Source: Vibrio penaeicida
GTDB lineage: Bacteria > Pseudomonadota > Gammaproteobacteria > Enterobacterales > Vibrionaceae
NCBI RefSeq assembly: GCF_019977755.1
Contig: NZ_AP025145.1
Coordinates: 1,178,001-1,242,000, forward strand
Reading direction: 5' to 3'
DNA length: 64,000 bases
The position numbers were made by a program, and so were the translations under genes. The notes beneath the pieces were generated by a model. The model saw only the letters and a program-made list of their open reading frames with translations. It was not told the DNA's origin and did not search any database. This document shows, in pieces, positions 57,223 through 64,000 of the stretch. Each line of letters starts with the position of its first letter. The first letter of the stretch is position 1.

Positions 57223-57750
57223 ATGACAATTGCAGCCCCATGGGTAGAATTAGACAAGGCAAAAACAAAGTGGATATTTCGCAACCCAAACAAAAAGGAC
57301 GGCGATGATATTCACCAGCTTATAGAGAGCTGTCCTCCTCTAGACACCAACTCCTCCTATTGTAATTTCTTACAGTCCTTTCACTTCAAAGACACATGTA
57401 TCGTCGCTGAATTTGATGGTGAACTGGCGGGGTTCATTTCCGGTTATTGTAAACCTAGCTCACCGAAGGACTTGTTTGTTTGGCAAGTTGCCGTCTCCCC
57501 AAATCACAGGGGAAAAGGGCTGGCATTTTCAATGTTGAAAGCGCTATTGAAAAGAGAAAGCTTGAAAGCGATAGAGTGCGTGGAAACGACGATTACCGAA
57601 TCAAATCAGGCTTCTTGGAGTCTGTTTAAGAAATTAGATAAAGAAAACGGGAACACCGGAAGCAAAACCATATTTTTGGATGAAGCCGAACATTTCAAAG
57701 GCAAGCACGATACCGAATATTTGTATCGCATCCCTCTACTTAAAATTTAA
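57223..57750 (+). CDS. ectA: L-2,4-diaminobutyrate acetyltransferase
   Basis: A 175-aa GNAT protein. PPLDTNSSYCNFLQ and VWQVAVSPNHRGKGLAFSML (acetyl-CoA loop with RGKG) are diagnostic. It performs the second step of ectoine synthesis. ATG 57223 matches homologues, but the best Shine-Dalgarno (AAAGGA) is 14 nt away and only 2 nt from GTG 57211, so the true start is open. Confidence 0.95.
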   Translation: MTIAAPWVELDKAKTKWIFRNPNKKDGDDIHQLIESCPPLDTNSSYCNFLQSFHFKDTCIVAEFDGELAGFISGYCKPSSPKDLFVWQVAVSPNHRGKGLAFSMLKALLKRESLKAIECVETTITESNQASWSLFKKLDKENGNTGSKTIFLDEAEHFKGKHDTEYLYRIPLLKI

Positions 57751-57773
57751 CCCAAGGAAAAAGCGGTCCCACA

Positions 57774-59039
57774 ATGGATATCTTTAAGAAAAAGGAATCT
57801 AAAGTCAGATCCTATTCAAATAACTTTCCAGTTGTTTTTCAAAAAGCGCAAGGTAGTTGGCTAGAAACAGAAAATAACAATAAGTATTTAGATTTTCTTG
57901 CTGGCGCAGGGTCTCTAAACTACGGACATAACAACCCAGTTTTGAAAGATGCTTTACTGACATACATAGCTAACGACGGCATTACACATGGCTTAGACAT
58001 GCATTCTGAAGCCAAAGCGGAATTTCTACACGCATTAGACATGCATATCTTTGCACCACGCAATCTGGACTATAAAGTGCAGTTCACTGGTCCTACTGGA
58101 ACCAATGCGGTCGAAGCTGCATTAAAACTCGCCAGAAAATTCACTGGTCGACAAAACGTTGTTGCGTTTACGAACGGATTCCACGGTTGTTCTATAGGTG
58201 CTCTTGCAGCAACAGGTAACCAACACCACCGTGGCGGTGCAGGAATGGCGCTCACTGGTGTAACTCGTATACCCTTCGAAAATTATGCCAACGTCGATGG
58301 GCTCGCGTTATTCGAAACCATGCTTTCAGACAACTCAAGTGGTCTCGATATGCCTGCTGCCGTTCTACTTGAAGCGGTTCAAGGAGAAGGAGGCTTAAAC
58401 GTTGCCAGCAACGTATGGTTGCAAAAACTGAGCGCCATTTGTAAAAAACATCAAATCTTGCTGATTGTCGACGATATCCAAGCCGGCTGCGGACGCACTG
58501 GTACATTCTTCAGCTTTGAGCCTTCTGGTATCAAGCCTGATCTCGTGACTTTATCTAAATCCATTAGCGGGTTTGGTTTGCCAATGGCGGTTGTACTGCT
58601 TAAACCTGAGTTGGATGTTTGGAACCCAGGAGAGCACAACGGTACGTTTCGTGGCAACAACCATGCTTTCGTTACCGCAACAAAAGCGTTGGAACTGTAT
58701 TGGACAGACAATCAGTTCGAACAACACATCTCTGAACGCGCTAGCCAAATTCACAAACACTTAGAACAATCACTTCTTAACTTCCCTCACTTATTTGAAA
58801 GAATAAAAGGTCGCGGAATGATGATTGGTATCGAGTGTAAAAGCCCTGATGTCGCTGGTCTTATTACTCGAAATTGCTTTGATCGCGGTATGATCATCGA
58901 GACTGCGGGACCGAATGACGAAGTTGTTAAATTCTTCTGCCCTCTCACGATTACAGAGGCTGAACTGGCTCAAGGCTTAGAAATATTTGAAGCGTCTTCT
59001 GAAGCAGCCGCTCAACAGATAGTAAAGAAAGCATCTTAG
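57774..59039 (+). CDS. ectB: Diaminobutyrate-2-oxoglutarate transaminase
   Basis: A 421-aa class III aminotransferase. K262 in TLSKSISGFG binds PLP, and GPTGTNAVEAALKLAR and VDDIQAGCGRTG are family blocks. It makes 2,4-diaminobutyrate from aspartate semialdehyde. It follows ectA by 23 bp and precedes ectC by 9 bp. Confidence 0.96.
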   Translation: MDIFKKKESKVRSYSNNFPVVFQKAQGSWLETENNNKYLDFLAGAGSLNYGHNNPVLKDALLTYIANDGITHGLDMHSEAKAEFLHALDMHIFAPRNLDYKVQFTGPTGTNAVEAALKLARKFTGRQNVVAFTNGFHGCSIGALAATGNQHHRGGAGMALTGVTRIPFENYANVDGLALFETMLSDNSSGLDMPAAVLLEAVQGEGGLNVASNVWLQKLSAICKKHQILLIVDDIQAGCGRTGTFFSFEPSGIKPDLVTLSKSISGFGLPMAVVLLKPELDVWNPGEHNGTFRGNNHAFVTATKALELYWTDNQFEQHISERASQIHKHLEQSLLNFPHLFERIKGRGMMIGIECKSPDVAGLITRNCFDRGMIIETAGPNDEVVKFFCPLTITEAELAQGLEIFEASSEAAAQQIVKKAS

Positions 59040-59048
59040 GAATTTAGA

Positions 59049-59435
59049 ATGATTGTTAGAACTTTGGAAGAATGTCAAAACAGCGAGCGCCGTGTCGTAT
59101 CAGACAACTGGGAAAGCGTCCGCATGTTGCTTAAAGATGACAAGATGGGCTTTTCGTTTCATATCACTACTATTTATGAAAATACGGAAACTCACATCCA
59201 CTATAAAAATCATCTTGAGTCTGTTTACTGCATGAGCGGTGAAGGCGAAATCGAGGTAATTGGCGGTAAAACTTATCCAATTAAACCAGGTACGCTTTAC
59301 ATTCTCGACAAACATGATGAGCACTACCTAAGAGCGTACAAAGATAAAGAAATGGTAATGGCTTGTGTATTCAACCCGCCGATTACTGGCAACGAAGTTC
59401 ATGACGAAAACGGCGTATACCCAATTGTAGAGTAA
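59049..59435 (+). CDS. ectC: Ectoine synthase
   Basis: A 128-aa cupin. [21 protein letters not shown] and [16 protein letters not shown] carry the metal-binding residues and active-site Tyr/His of EctC. It closes N-acetyl-diaminobutyrate into ectoine. A terminator follows at once; in many Vibrio operons a dedicated aspartokinase gene comes next and is missing here. Confidence 0.96.
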   Translation: MIVRTLEECQNSERRVVSDNWESVRMLLKDDKMGFSFHITTIYENTETHIHYKNHLESVYCMSGEGEIEVIGGKTYPIKPGTLYILDKHDEHYLRAYKDKEMVMACVFNPPITGNEVHDENGVYPIVE

Positions 59436-59453
59436 CTCGCACCACGAATATCC

Positions 59454-59489
59454 ATGCGGTCTTAAGCACGCTATGCGTTAAGATCGCAT
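59454..59489 (+). terminator. ectABC terminator
   Basis: ATGCGGTCTTAA / TTAAGATCGCAT with one mismatch, followed by TCTTTAAA and, further on, TTTTCACTTTTTT. It ends 54 bp after the ectC stop. Confidence 0.8.
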
Positions 59490-59548
59490 TCTTTAAACTA
59501 ATCTTTTCACTTTTTTCAGCCAATTCCATTCCAAATAAAGCCAACCAG

Positions 59549-59650
59549 TTACCACCTTTCAACAAACTTACCCATTCCCAATGTCACGATAAAGCTGATG
59601 CCCACAAGCCAATGAAAAATAACTGTAGGGGTTGAAAGACGATTACTCAT
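59549..59650 (-). pseudogene. Truncated cytochrome b561 gene (5' end only)
   Basis: A 33-codon frame, MSNRLSTPTVIFHWL... ending GKFVERW. It has the start, first TM helix and heme-ligand HW of a b561 protein, then a stop. Later helices are not found: the following 100 bp is the ectC terminator. A good Shine-Dalgarno (AGGTGA) remains. It is probably a deletion scar rather than a micropeptide, though the latter cannot be excluded. Confidence 0.6.
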
Positions 59651-59826
59651 ATATCACCTATGTTTGTATGGTTTTATTATGAGTAAATCATGCCCAACAA
59701 CCAGTTAAAGTTCGATACCGTATCGTGTAAAGTTATGTAAATGTACTTAAAAGGCTCATAAATTTTACATTATCTCGTTTAAGAGATAAGTCGCGTGTTT
59801 CAAACTTAAAATCGCGTCTAATAAAA

Positions 59827-59846
59827 GAGCCGCTAAAAAGCGGCTC
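59827..59846 (-). terminator. Terminator of the Sel1-repeat gene
   Basis: GAGCCGCT-N4-AGCGGCTC, followed by TTTTATTAG on the minus strand, 24 bp from the gene stop. Confidence 0.85.
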
Positions 59847-59869
59847 GATACAAATAGAAGATAAAAAGT

Positions 59870-60457
59870 TTAAGATAGAGTTAACTCATTCTTAGACAAA
59901 AATTCGATAGCATCCTGGCAGTTGTTCTTGGCCGCCTTGTACATATACTCAATGGCATGATCTTCATCTACTGCGCCGCCTTCTCCGCTGAACAACATTT
60001 GAGCAAGCATGTATTGTGCTTTTGGAACATTTAGATCGGCGGCACCATTTAAATACGTTCTCGCTTTCGCCATATCCTCAAACACACCAATTCCACTGGC
60101 GTATACGGTATAAAGGATCATCGCAGCATTAGTATTTTTTCCGCCATACGATCGTTTCAGCCAAAAGATACCTTCACTCTCGTTTTTCTCAGCCCCCAAG
60201 CCTACGAGCCGACCTACTCCTGTAAACAACTGGGCAACAGGTGAACCACGATAAGCATACTCAACAATGATGTTTACATTTACTAAAGCGTTGTCCACTC
60301 TTCTAGCTAGAAGCGCTTCCATGAAATCTTTATTGAGTAAATTTGCGCTGTCTTTGAAAAACTCATTAGATTCACGTTTAAGATCTTCATCATTTAATTC
60401 TTTTCGAATCAAAGAAGTGATAAATCTTTTCACTTTTTCTATGTCTGACAATTCCAT
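59870..60457 (-). CDS. Sel1-repeat (SLR) protein
   Basis: A 195-aa soluble alpha-helical protein. Repeats of about 36 residues from position 80: SEGIFWLKRSYGGKNTNAAM, KARTYLNGAADLNVPKAQYM and HAIEYMYKAAKNNCQDAIEF, each with the Sel1 A-x-x-x-L-x-x-A-A pattern. The N-terminal 75 residues are charged and repeat-free. SLR proteins are scaffolds; no partner is evident. CAGGATC fixes ATG 60457. It is monocistronic. Confidence 0.82.
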   Translation of the reverse strand: MELSDIEKVKRFITSLIRKELNDEDLKRESNEFFKDSANLLNKDFMEALLARRVDNALVNVNIIVEYAYRGSPVAQLFTGVGRLVGLGAEKNESEGIFWLKRSYGGKNTNAAMILYTVYASGIGVFEDMAKARTYLNGAADLNVPKAQYMLAQMLFSGEGGAVDEDHAIEYMYKAAKNNCQDAIEFLSKNELTLS

Positions 60458-60649
60458 GATCCTGAGTCTTAACCTTCGGTAGAGCCAAAAGTATGTCACG
60501 AAAACGTAAAATCTAGGTTAACGTTATACATTAATGCTAAGTAACTCGCATTCTCAACTTAGACCCGTGTACATCGTCTGAAGAGGCACCTAGGTATCGT
60601 GATGAAAAACACAGACTCATAGATGCCTCCAATGGTTTACCTTGCTGAA

Positions 60650-60796
60650 TTACTTCGCATTACCCTCATTTTCCTGGGGCTTTTTCGGTGGGTTACTTGA
60701 AGAACGCTGCCAATTAACGCCTGAGCTGGGTTGGTAAGAAGGTCCTCTTGGGCTTCCTCTATGACCACCACCATTTGAGCTATGACTTCTATTCAT
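60650..60796 (-). CDS. 48-aa disordered basic protein
   Basis: It begins MNRSHSSNGGGHRGSPRGPS and ends NPPKKPQENEGNAK. Ser, Gly, Pro and Asn dominate, with no hydrophobic core. AAGGAGG stands 4 nt before this ATG, the strongest ribosome binding site in the region, so it is very likely translated. A 12-codon extension in frame has no such site. The function is unknown. Confidence 0.6.
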   Translation of the reverse strand: MNRSHSSNGGGHRGSPRGPSYQPSSGVNWQRSSSNPPKKPQENEGNAK

Positions 60797-60963
60797 GTTG
60801 CCTCCTTGTAAACATTTTAAGCGAGCAAACAAAGTGCAATGTGCACCAATTCAGTCTAAGTGAGTACTCCGATAAAATATGAGAGCAAACTTGCAGTTGG
60901 CCGGAGCTTCTAATAGCAGAGATAAGACAAAGCTCATTTACTTTGATCTACCCAAATTACGAA

Positions 60964-61004
60964 ATAAAGATCGATAGCATGACGTGACCACTACCGATCT
61001 TTAT
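60964..61004. terminator. Hairpin downstream of the nitroreductase gene
   Basis: ATAAAGATCG / CGATCTTTAT, 10 bp with a 21-nt loop including extra TAG/CTA pairing, 30 bp after the stop. TTTATTTCG follows on the minus strand. Confidence 0.55.
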
Positions 61005-61033
61005 ACACGCCTAAAACATAACGGATGCTCAAC

Positions 61034-62182
61034 CTAAATCAGTAAATCGCTAACTTCTCTTCTCGGAGATTCAGGTGTGGGTTTCGCTTTGCCCAGCCTA
61101 AACACCATTTGCACTGTATGCGCTTTGTGTACATTAAAGTGCTGTTTGAAGCTTTCTTGTAATGGAAGCATATCTTGATATTCCTGCAGTATTTGGCTCA
61201 TTGGGTGTTGTGCAATACCCATTGAAGCCGTCACCAGATTGATTCTGTTGTATAAGCGCCCCACTTTTAATTGGTCTTTTCTTGTGTTTCCCTCCGTTAT
61301 CAACATAGCAAAATGATGTGTGCTTGCAGTAACTGCTTTTGTTAGTTTGACCCCTTCTTTGCCAAAAGCCGTTGGATCTTTTTCAGCCGATTCACGACTC
61401 AAAAAGAACTGCTCTGCGACCCACCGCTTCGCGCCTAGAACACCGTTTTGTGGCAAACCAAAGCCATCTCTATACTGTTTGAATTCATCATCGTTAAAAC
61501 GGAACATGCCTATTGTTTCAAGGCTGCGCGAACTTTTTTGCTCTTCTATTTCCATTGCTTGATTAAGGAAGTGTCGCATTTCTTGGTTGTATTCTTCCGT
61601 TTGCACCAATCTTAATTCGCTGCCTTTCGTTTCTACAACATTAAGGATAGCGTTCAACTCAGTATCCGTAAGCTTTGCATTAGTGTATTCGGTTTTATTT
61701 GATTGACGCGTAACAAGATAAGGGAACAAGGGATCCGGTTGAATGCTCGTATCTGGCACAAGTTTAATCGCTGCAACTGGCTTGTTTTCCAACACCTGAT
61801 TACCGTACTCGCCTAGCGGAAAATATTGCACGTCTGCCTTTGTTGCAAAATGGCTTGCAGCCACGACTAGACTTTCAATAAACGTACCCTGACCAATATG
61901 GATTTGGCGATGAATCGGATCCGTTTGAGGTAACAACCTGTCCTCGTCGACATACAACAAAATTGTATCTTCGCCTTTAAAAGCGACCTTCCATGGCTGG
62001 ATATTGTGAGGATTTGGGCACAACATTGCGTAGCTGATGAGTGTCTTCCTAAGATCCGAATAAGTCAGTGCCGGTCTAAATGAAAGATCAGAAGAGCTTG
62101 AAACATTACTGACCAAAACAGGTGCAGCAGCCAAAACGACTGCCCCAGCGCCCATCACTTTAATGAAATTCCTTCTTTCCAT
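61034..62182 (-). CDS. Acg-like nitroreductase-fold protein with Tat signal
   Basis: A 382-aa protein. It begins MERRNFIKVMGAGAVVLAAA, a twin-arginine leader with a hydrophobic core. The mature part has the doubled nitroreductase fold of the Acg family: SYAMLCPNPHNIQPWKVAF and later TASMGIAQHPMSQ. FMN may be sequestered rather than used for turnover, as in mycobacterial Acg. It is divergent from the MarR gene, which should regulate it through two operators. Confidence 0.8.
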   Translation of the reverse strand: MERRNFIKVMGAGAVVLAAAPVLVSNVSSSSDLSFRPALTYSDLRKTLISYAMLCPNPHNIQPWKVAFKGEDTILLYVDEDRLLPQTDPIHRQIHIGQGTFIESLVVAASHFATKADVQYFPLGEYGNQVLENKPVAAIKLVPDTSIQPDPLFPYLVTRQSNKTEYTNAKLTDTELNAILNVVETKGSELRLVQTEEYNQEMRHFLNQAMEIEEQKSSRSLETIGMFRFNDDEFKQYRDGFGLPQNGVLGAKRWVAEQFFLSRESAEKDPTAFGKEGVKLTKAVTASTHHFAMLITEGNTRKDQLKVGRLYNRINLVTASMGIAQHPMSQILQEYQDMLPLQESFKQHFNVHKAHTVQMVFRLGKAKPTPESPRREVSDLLI

Positions 62183-62216
62183 TGCTATACCCTCTTTAAT
62201 TCATTTGCTAAACTGC

Positions 62217-62228
62217 ATTCCATGGAAT
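62217..62228. promoter_or_regulatory. MarR-type operator 1
   Basis: ATTCCATGGAAT, a perfect 12-bp palindrome, 35 bp from the nitroreductase start. Confidence 0.65.
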
Positions 62229-62236
62229 AAATATAC

Positions 62237-62248
62237 ATTCCAAGGAAT
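62237..62248. promoter_or_regulatory. MarR-type operator 2
   Basis: ATTCCAAGGAAT has the same half-sites and is exactly 20 bp from copy 1, i.e. two helical turns, 25 bp before the marR start. The spacing suits cooperative binding of two dimers. Confidence 0.65.
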
Positions 62249-62272
62249 ATATATCAAGAGGTTTTGTTCATA

Positions 62273-62731
62273 ATGTCGACAGAAAAACAGCAAACACCCA
62301 TTAAGATAATGATTACATTAGGAATAATTAATCAACTCACCGACTCTTGGCTTAACAAAGCGCTGGCACCTATTGGAATTAACCAGTCCCAGTTCAATTT
62401 GCTGAATCACTTTTCACACCAGCCAGAACGCGAACAAACCATCAGCCAATTGGCTCAAGTTATGCAAATGAACCAGCCTGGCATTACTAAGGTGATCAAC
62501 AAGCTCGCAAAGGATGGGCTAATTGAAATAAGAAAAGACGAAACAGATGGAAGGAAAAAGTGGATTAAAATAAACAGCGCTGGATTAGATAAGGTTCAGC
62601 TCGCTTTTATGAGCTTTATGCCCACAATCGAAGCTTGCTTTAAGAATTGGGATAATAACGAAATGCTGCAAATGCTAAAGCATTCCAATAAGTTAAAAGA
62701 TTGGTTAGATGAGAATCGAGATCTAAGCTAG
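62273..62731 (+). CDS. MarR-family transcriptional regulator
   Basis: A 152-aa protein. The winged helix is at about 45-105: QTISQLAQVMQMNQPGITKVINKLAKDGL, then the wing RKDETDGRKKWIKIN. AAGAGG precedes ATG 62273. It is divergent from the nitroreductase gene. It probably represses both genes and releases on a small aromatic or oxidant signal. A terminator follows at 62801-62847. Confidence 0.88.
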   Translation: MSTEKQQTPIKIMITLGIINQLTDSWLNKALAPIGINQSQFNLLNHFSHQPEREQTISQLAQVMQMNQPGITKVINKLAKDGLIEIRKDETDGRKKWIKINSAGLDKVQLAFMSFMPTIEACFKNWDNNEMLQMLKHSNKLKDWLDENRDLS

Positions 62732-62800
62732 CTTCCCAGTGAAGGCAGTTTTGGGTTGGGAATAAGAATAGAATCCGTCTTATTAAAAGACACGACTTTA

Positions 62801-62847
62801 ATTCAATGCCCGTAGCAATAAACCTACAGGCACTCATTGAATTTTTT
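62801..62847 (+). terminator. marR terminator
   Basis: ATTCAATG / CATTGAAT with inner GTAG/CTAC pairs, followed by six T residues. Confidence 0.8.
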
Positions 62848-62857
62848 CGCCTCTATT

Positions 62858-63655
62858 CTAGGCAAGCACCTTCTCTTTGATTACCGTTAAAACGCCTTGT
62901 TTATCTTGATGAGGCGCTTCAAAGCGAGCTAGCGCTTTTATTTCAGGATGGGCGTTTTCCATAGCGTAGCTGTGATACGTTTCTTTCAGCATTTCGACAT
63001 CGTTGAAGTAATCGCCAAAGCTCATGCTCTGCTCGAAATCAAAATCGAACATTTTTTGTAGATGCCTTATCGCTGTGCCTTTTGAAGCGTCTTTATGCAT
63101 AAAATCGAGCCAAATTTTTGCGCTTACTACCACTTGGTGAGAGTCTCCGAATTTTTCAGATACAACTGGGTATACGTGCTCTTCAGTGCCTTCATAATTC
63201 AGAATGGCTATTTTAATAAACTCATCATCGACATCGAGCAAATCCTCTACGTTTTTTACACGATGATAATAGTTTTGGATCTCTTCGAACTTACTCGGGT
63301 CATTCGTTTCAATGTAGGCTGAATCCTTTCCACATAAAACGATGTCTGAATTTTCAATTTCACGAACAGTAACAACAATATCGTGTACTTCTTCCTTAGG
63401 AATAACAGCGCTGTACAGCTCTTTCCCCTGATGCATGACGATCGCGCCGTTTTCTGCAATGAAAAGCATGTCATCTGCAATAGACTCAAACATACTCAAC
63501 AAACTGTAATATTGCCTACCAGACGCAGCCGCAAATAGAACCTCTTTTTCGCGTAACGCATGAAAAATATCATAGAACTCTGAGGGAAGATTTTTTGAGC
63601 TATCGAGCAATGTGCCATCCATATCCGTGGCAATAAACTTAATCTTTTCTAACAA
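62858..63655 (-). CDS. Cof-type HAD phosphatase
   Basis: A 265-aa protein. Motif I DMDGTLLDS (nucleophile Asp), motif II AAASGR, a C2b cap (about 85-185), motif III K in DASKGTAI, and motif IV FGDYFNDVEML. The family dephosphorylates sugar phosphates and flavin precursors. It stands alone between the marR terminator and a GNAT gene on the same strand. Confidence 0.9.
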   Translation of the reverse strand: MLEKIKFIATDMDGTLLDSSKNLPSEFYDIFHALREKEVLFAAASGRQYYSLLSMFESIADDMLFIAENGAIVMHQGKELYSAVIPKEEVHDIVVTVREIENSDIVLCGKDSAYIETNDPSKFEEIQNYYHRVKNVEDLLDVDDEFIKIAILNYEGTEEHVYPVVSEKFGDSHQVVVSAKIWLDFMHKDASKGTAIRHLQKMFDFDFEQSMSFGDYFNDVEMLKETYHSYAMENAHPEIKALARFEAPHQDKQGVLTVIKEKVLA

Positions 63656-63797
63656 AACGACTCCAAAATACTTATCTACGATTTTTGCTTCAACAACAAA
63701 AACCTAGGCGCTGTAGACCTAATCTAATCATTGAAAACTAAAATGCCACAAAACGTTAATAGCGTGAATAAATTAATATCATGATGCACCCAAACCG

Positions 63798-64000
63798 TTA
63801 CTTTTCCTTGTTAAAATAACGCATAGGAACAAATCGGATACCGCTAACCTCAGATTCAGAATCTGTTGCTTCAAAACCTTGCGATTCATAGAAAGAAACT
63901 GCATTGACTGATGATTTTAAGCTTACGCAGTCGAGTTCAGAACGATCCAAGAGGTGCTGCAATAACTTTTTGCCTACCCCACTTCCTTGCTGCCTAGTAT
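63798..64000 (-). CDS. GNAT acetyltransferase, C-terminal part
   Basis: A partial gene that runs off the right end. The visible 67 residues carry the acetyl-CoA loop QQGSGVGKKLLQHLL and the late motif LKSSVNAVSFYESQGFE, followed by RFVPMRYF. The substrate is unknown. The stop TAA is at 63798-63800. Confidence 0.75.
   Translation of the reverse strand, partial: TRQQGSGVGKKLLQHLLDRSELDCVSLKSSVNAVSFYESQGFEATDSESEVSGIRFVPMRYFNKEK

Noticed and set aside
57209..57226. Five-codon upstream ORF (MCGIK) overlapping the ectA ATG
   Set aside because: Its ATG directly abuts the AAAGGA with no spacing, so initiation there is unlikely.
59383..59565. 60-codon minus-strand frame overlapping ectC
   Set aside because: It is antisense to the ectC 3' end and its terminator; no ribosome binding site.

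Overview
The window looks like a stretch of a Vibrio genome, probably the second chromosome of a member of the Harveyi clade or a near relative. The species-level and chromosome-level placement is inference. The markers are a CAI-1 quorum-sensing pair (cqsA/cqsS), an ectABC osmolyte operon, phhAB, an FabV-type enoyl reductase, a second acetate kinase, several cyclic-di-GMP proteins and AT-rich spacers. No rRNA, tRNA, CRISPR array, transposase or prophage gene was seen.

Layout. 0-11 kb: FAD oxidoreductase; a spacer dense in DnaA boxes; the ybbP-ybbA ABC exporter divergent from tesA; a short fabV paralogue whose stop codon lies in a 285-bp palindromic repeat; a GAF/GGDEF/EAL protein; an ABC-class ATPase. 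11-24 kb: 5'-nucleotidase followed by a possible 31-aa membrane protein, a YbjD-like OLD-family ATPase, a YeiE-like LysR regulator divergent from a FocA channel fused to CBS domains, yceI/yceJ-type genes, msrPQ, a hypothetical protein, a lipase-like protein and an EAL protein.

24.5-42.2 kb is the most unusual part, a catabolic island I cannot match to a described pathway. A leftward operon encodes an SDR dehydrogenase, a ribose-type ABC importer (binding protein, two permeases, double ATPase), a 3-hydroxyisobutyrate-dehydrogenase-like enzyme, a ThuA-like protein and a TauE-like exporter. A second leftward operon encodes an M24 creatinase-like protein, E1 alpha, E1 beta, an aldehyde dehydrogenase and an E2 with two tandem subunit-binding domains. 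Between them, on the plus strand, is a lone GroEL paralogue without GroES, and at the right end a LacI-family regulator. Four near-identical LacI-type palindromes (TGCAAACGTTTGCA) sit before the SDR operon, groEL, and the M24 operon/lacI spacer, so the island looks like one regulon with its own chaperonin. The likely scheme is import, oxidation, TPP- and lipoyl-dependent cleavage to an acyl-CoA plus an aldehyde, aldehyde oxidation, and export of a by-product. The substrate is unknown, and E3 must be supplied from elsewhere.

42-56 kb: YlqF GTPase, a second EAL-only paralogue, a G3E/CobW GTPase with a Zur-box-like operator, a candidate unannotated minus-strand small RNA, a TDT-family transporter, cqsA and cqsS in convergent orientation, ackA, a membrane GGDEF-EAL protein and a small outer-membrane barrel. 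56-64 kb: phhAB, ectABC without the usual aspartokinase gene, a cytochrome b561 stub, a Sel1-repeat protein, a 48-aa disordered protein, a nitroreductase divergent from a MarR regulator with paired operators, a HAD phosphatase and the end of a GNAT acetyltransferase.
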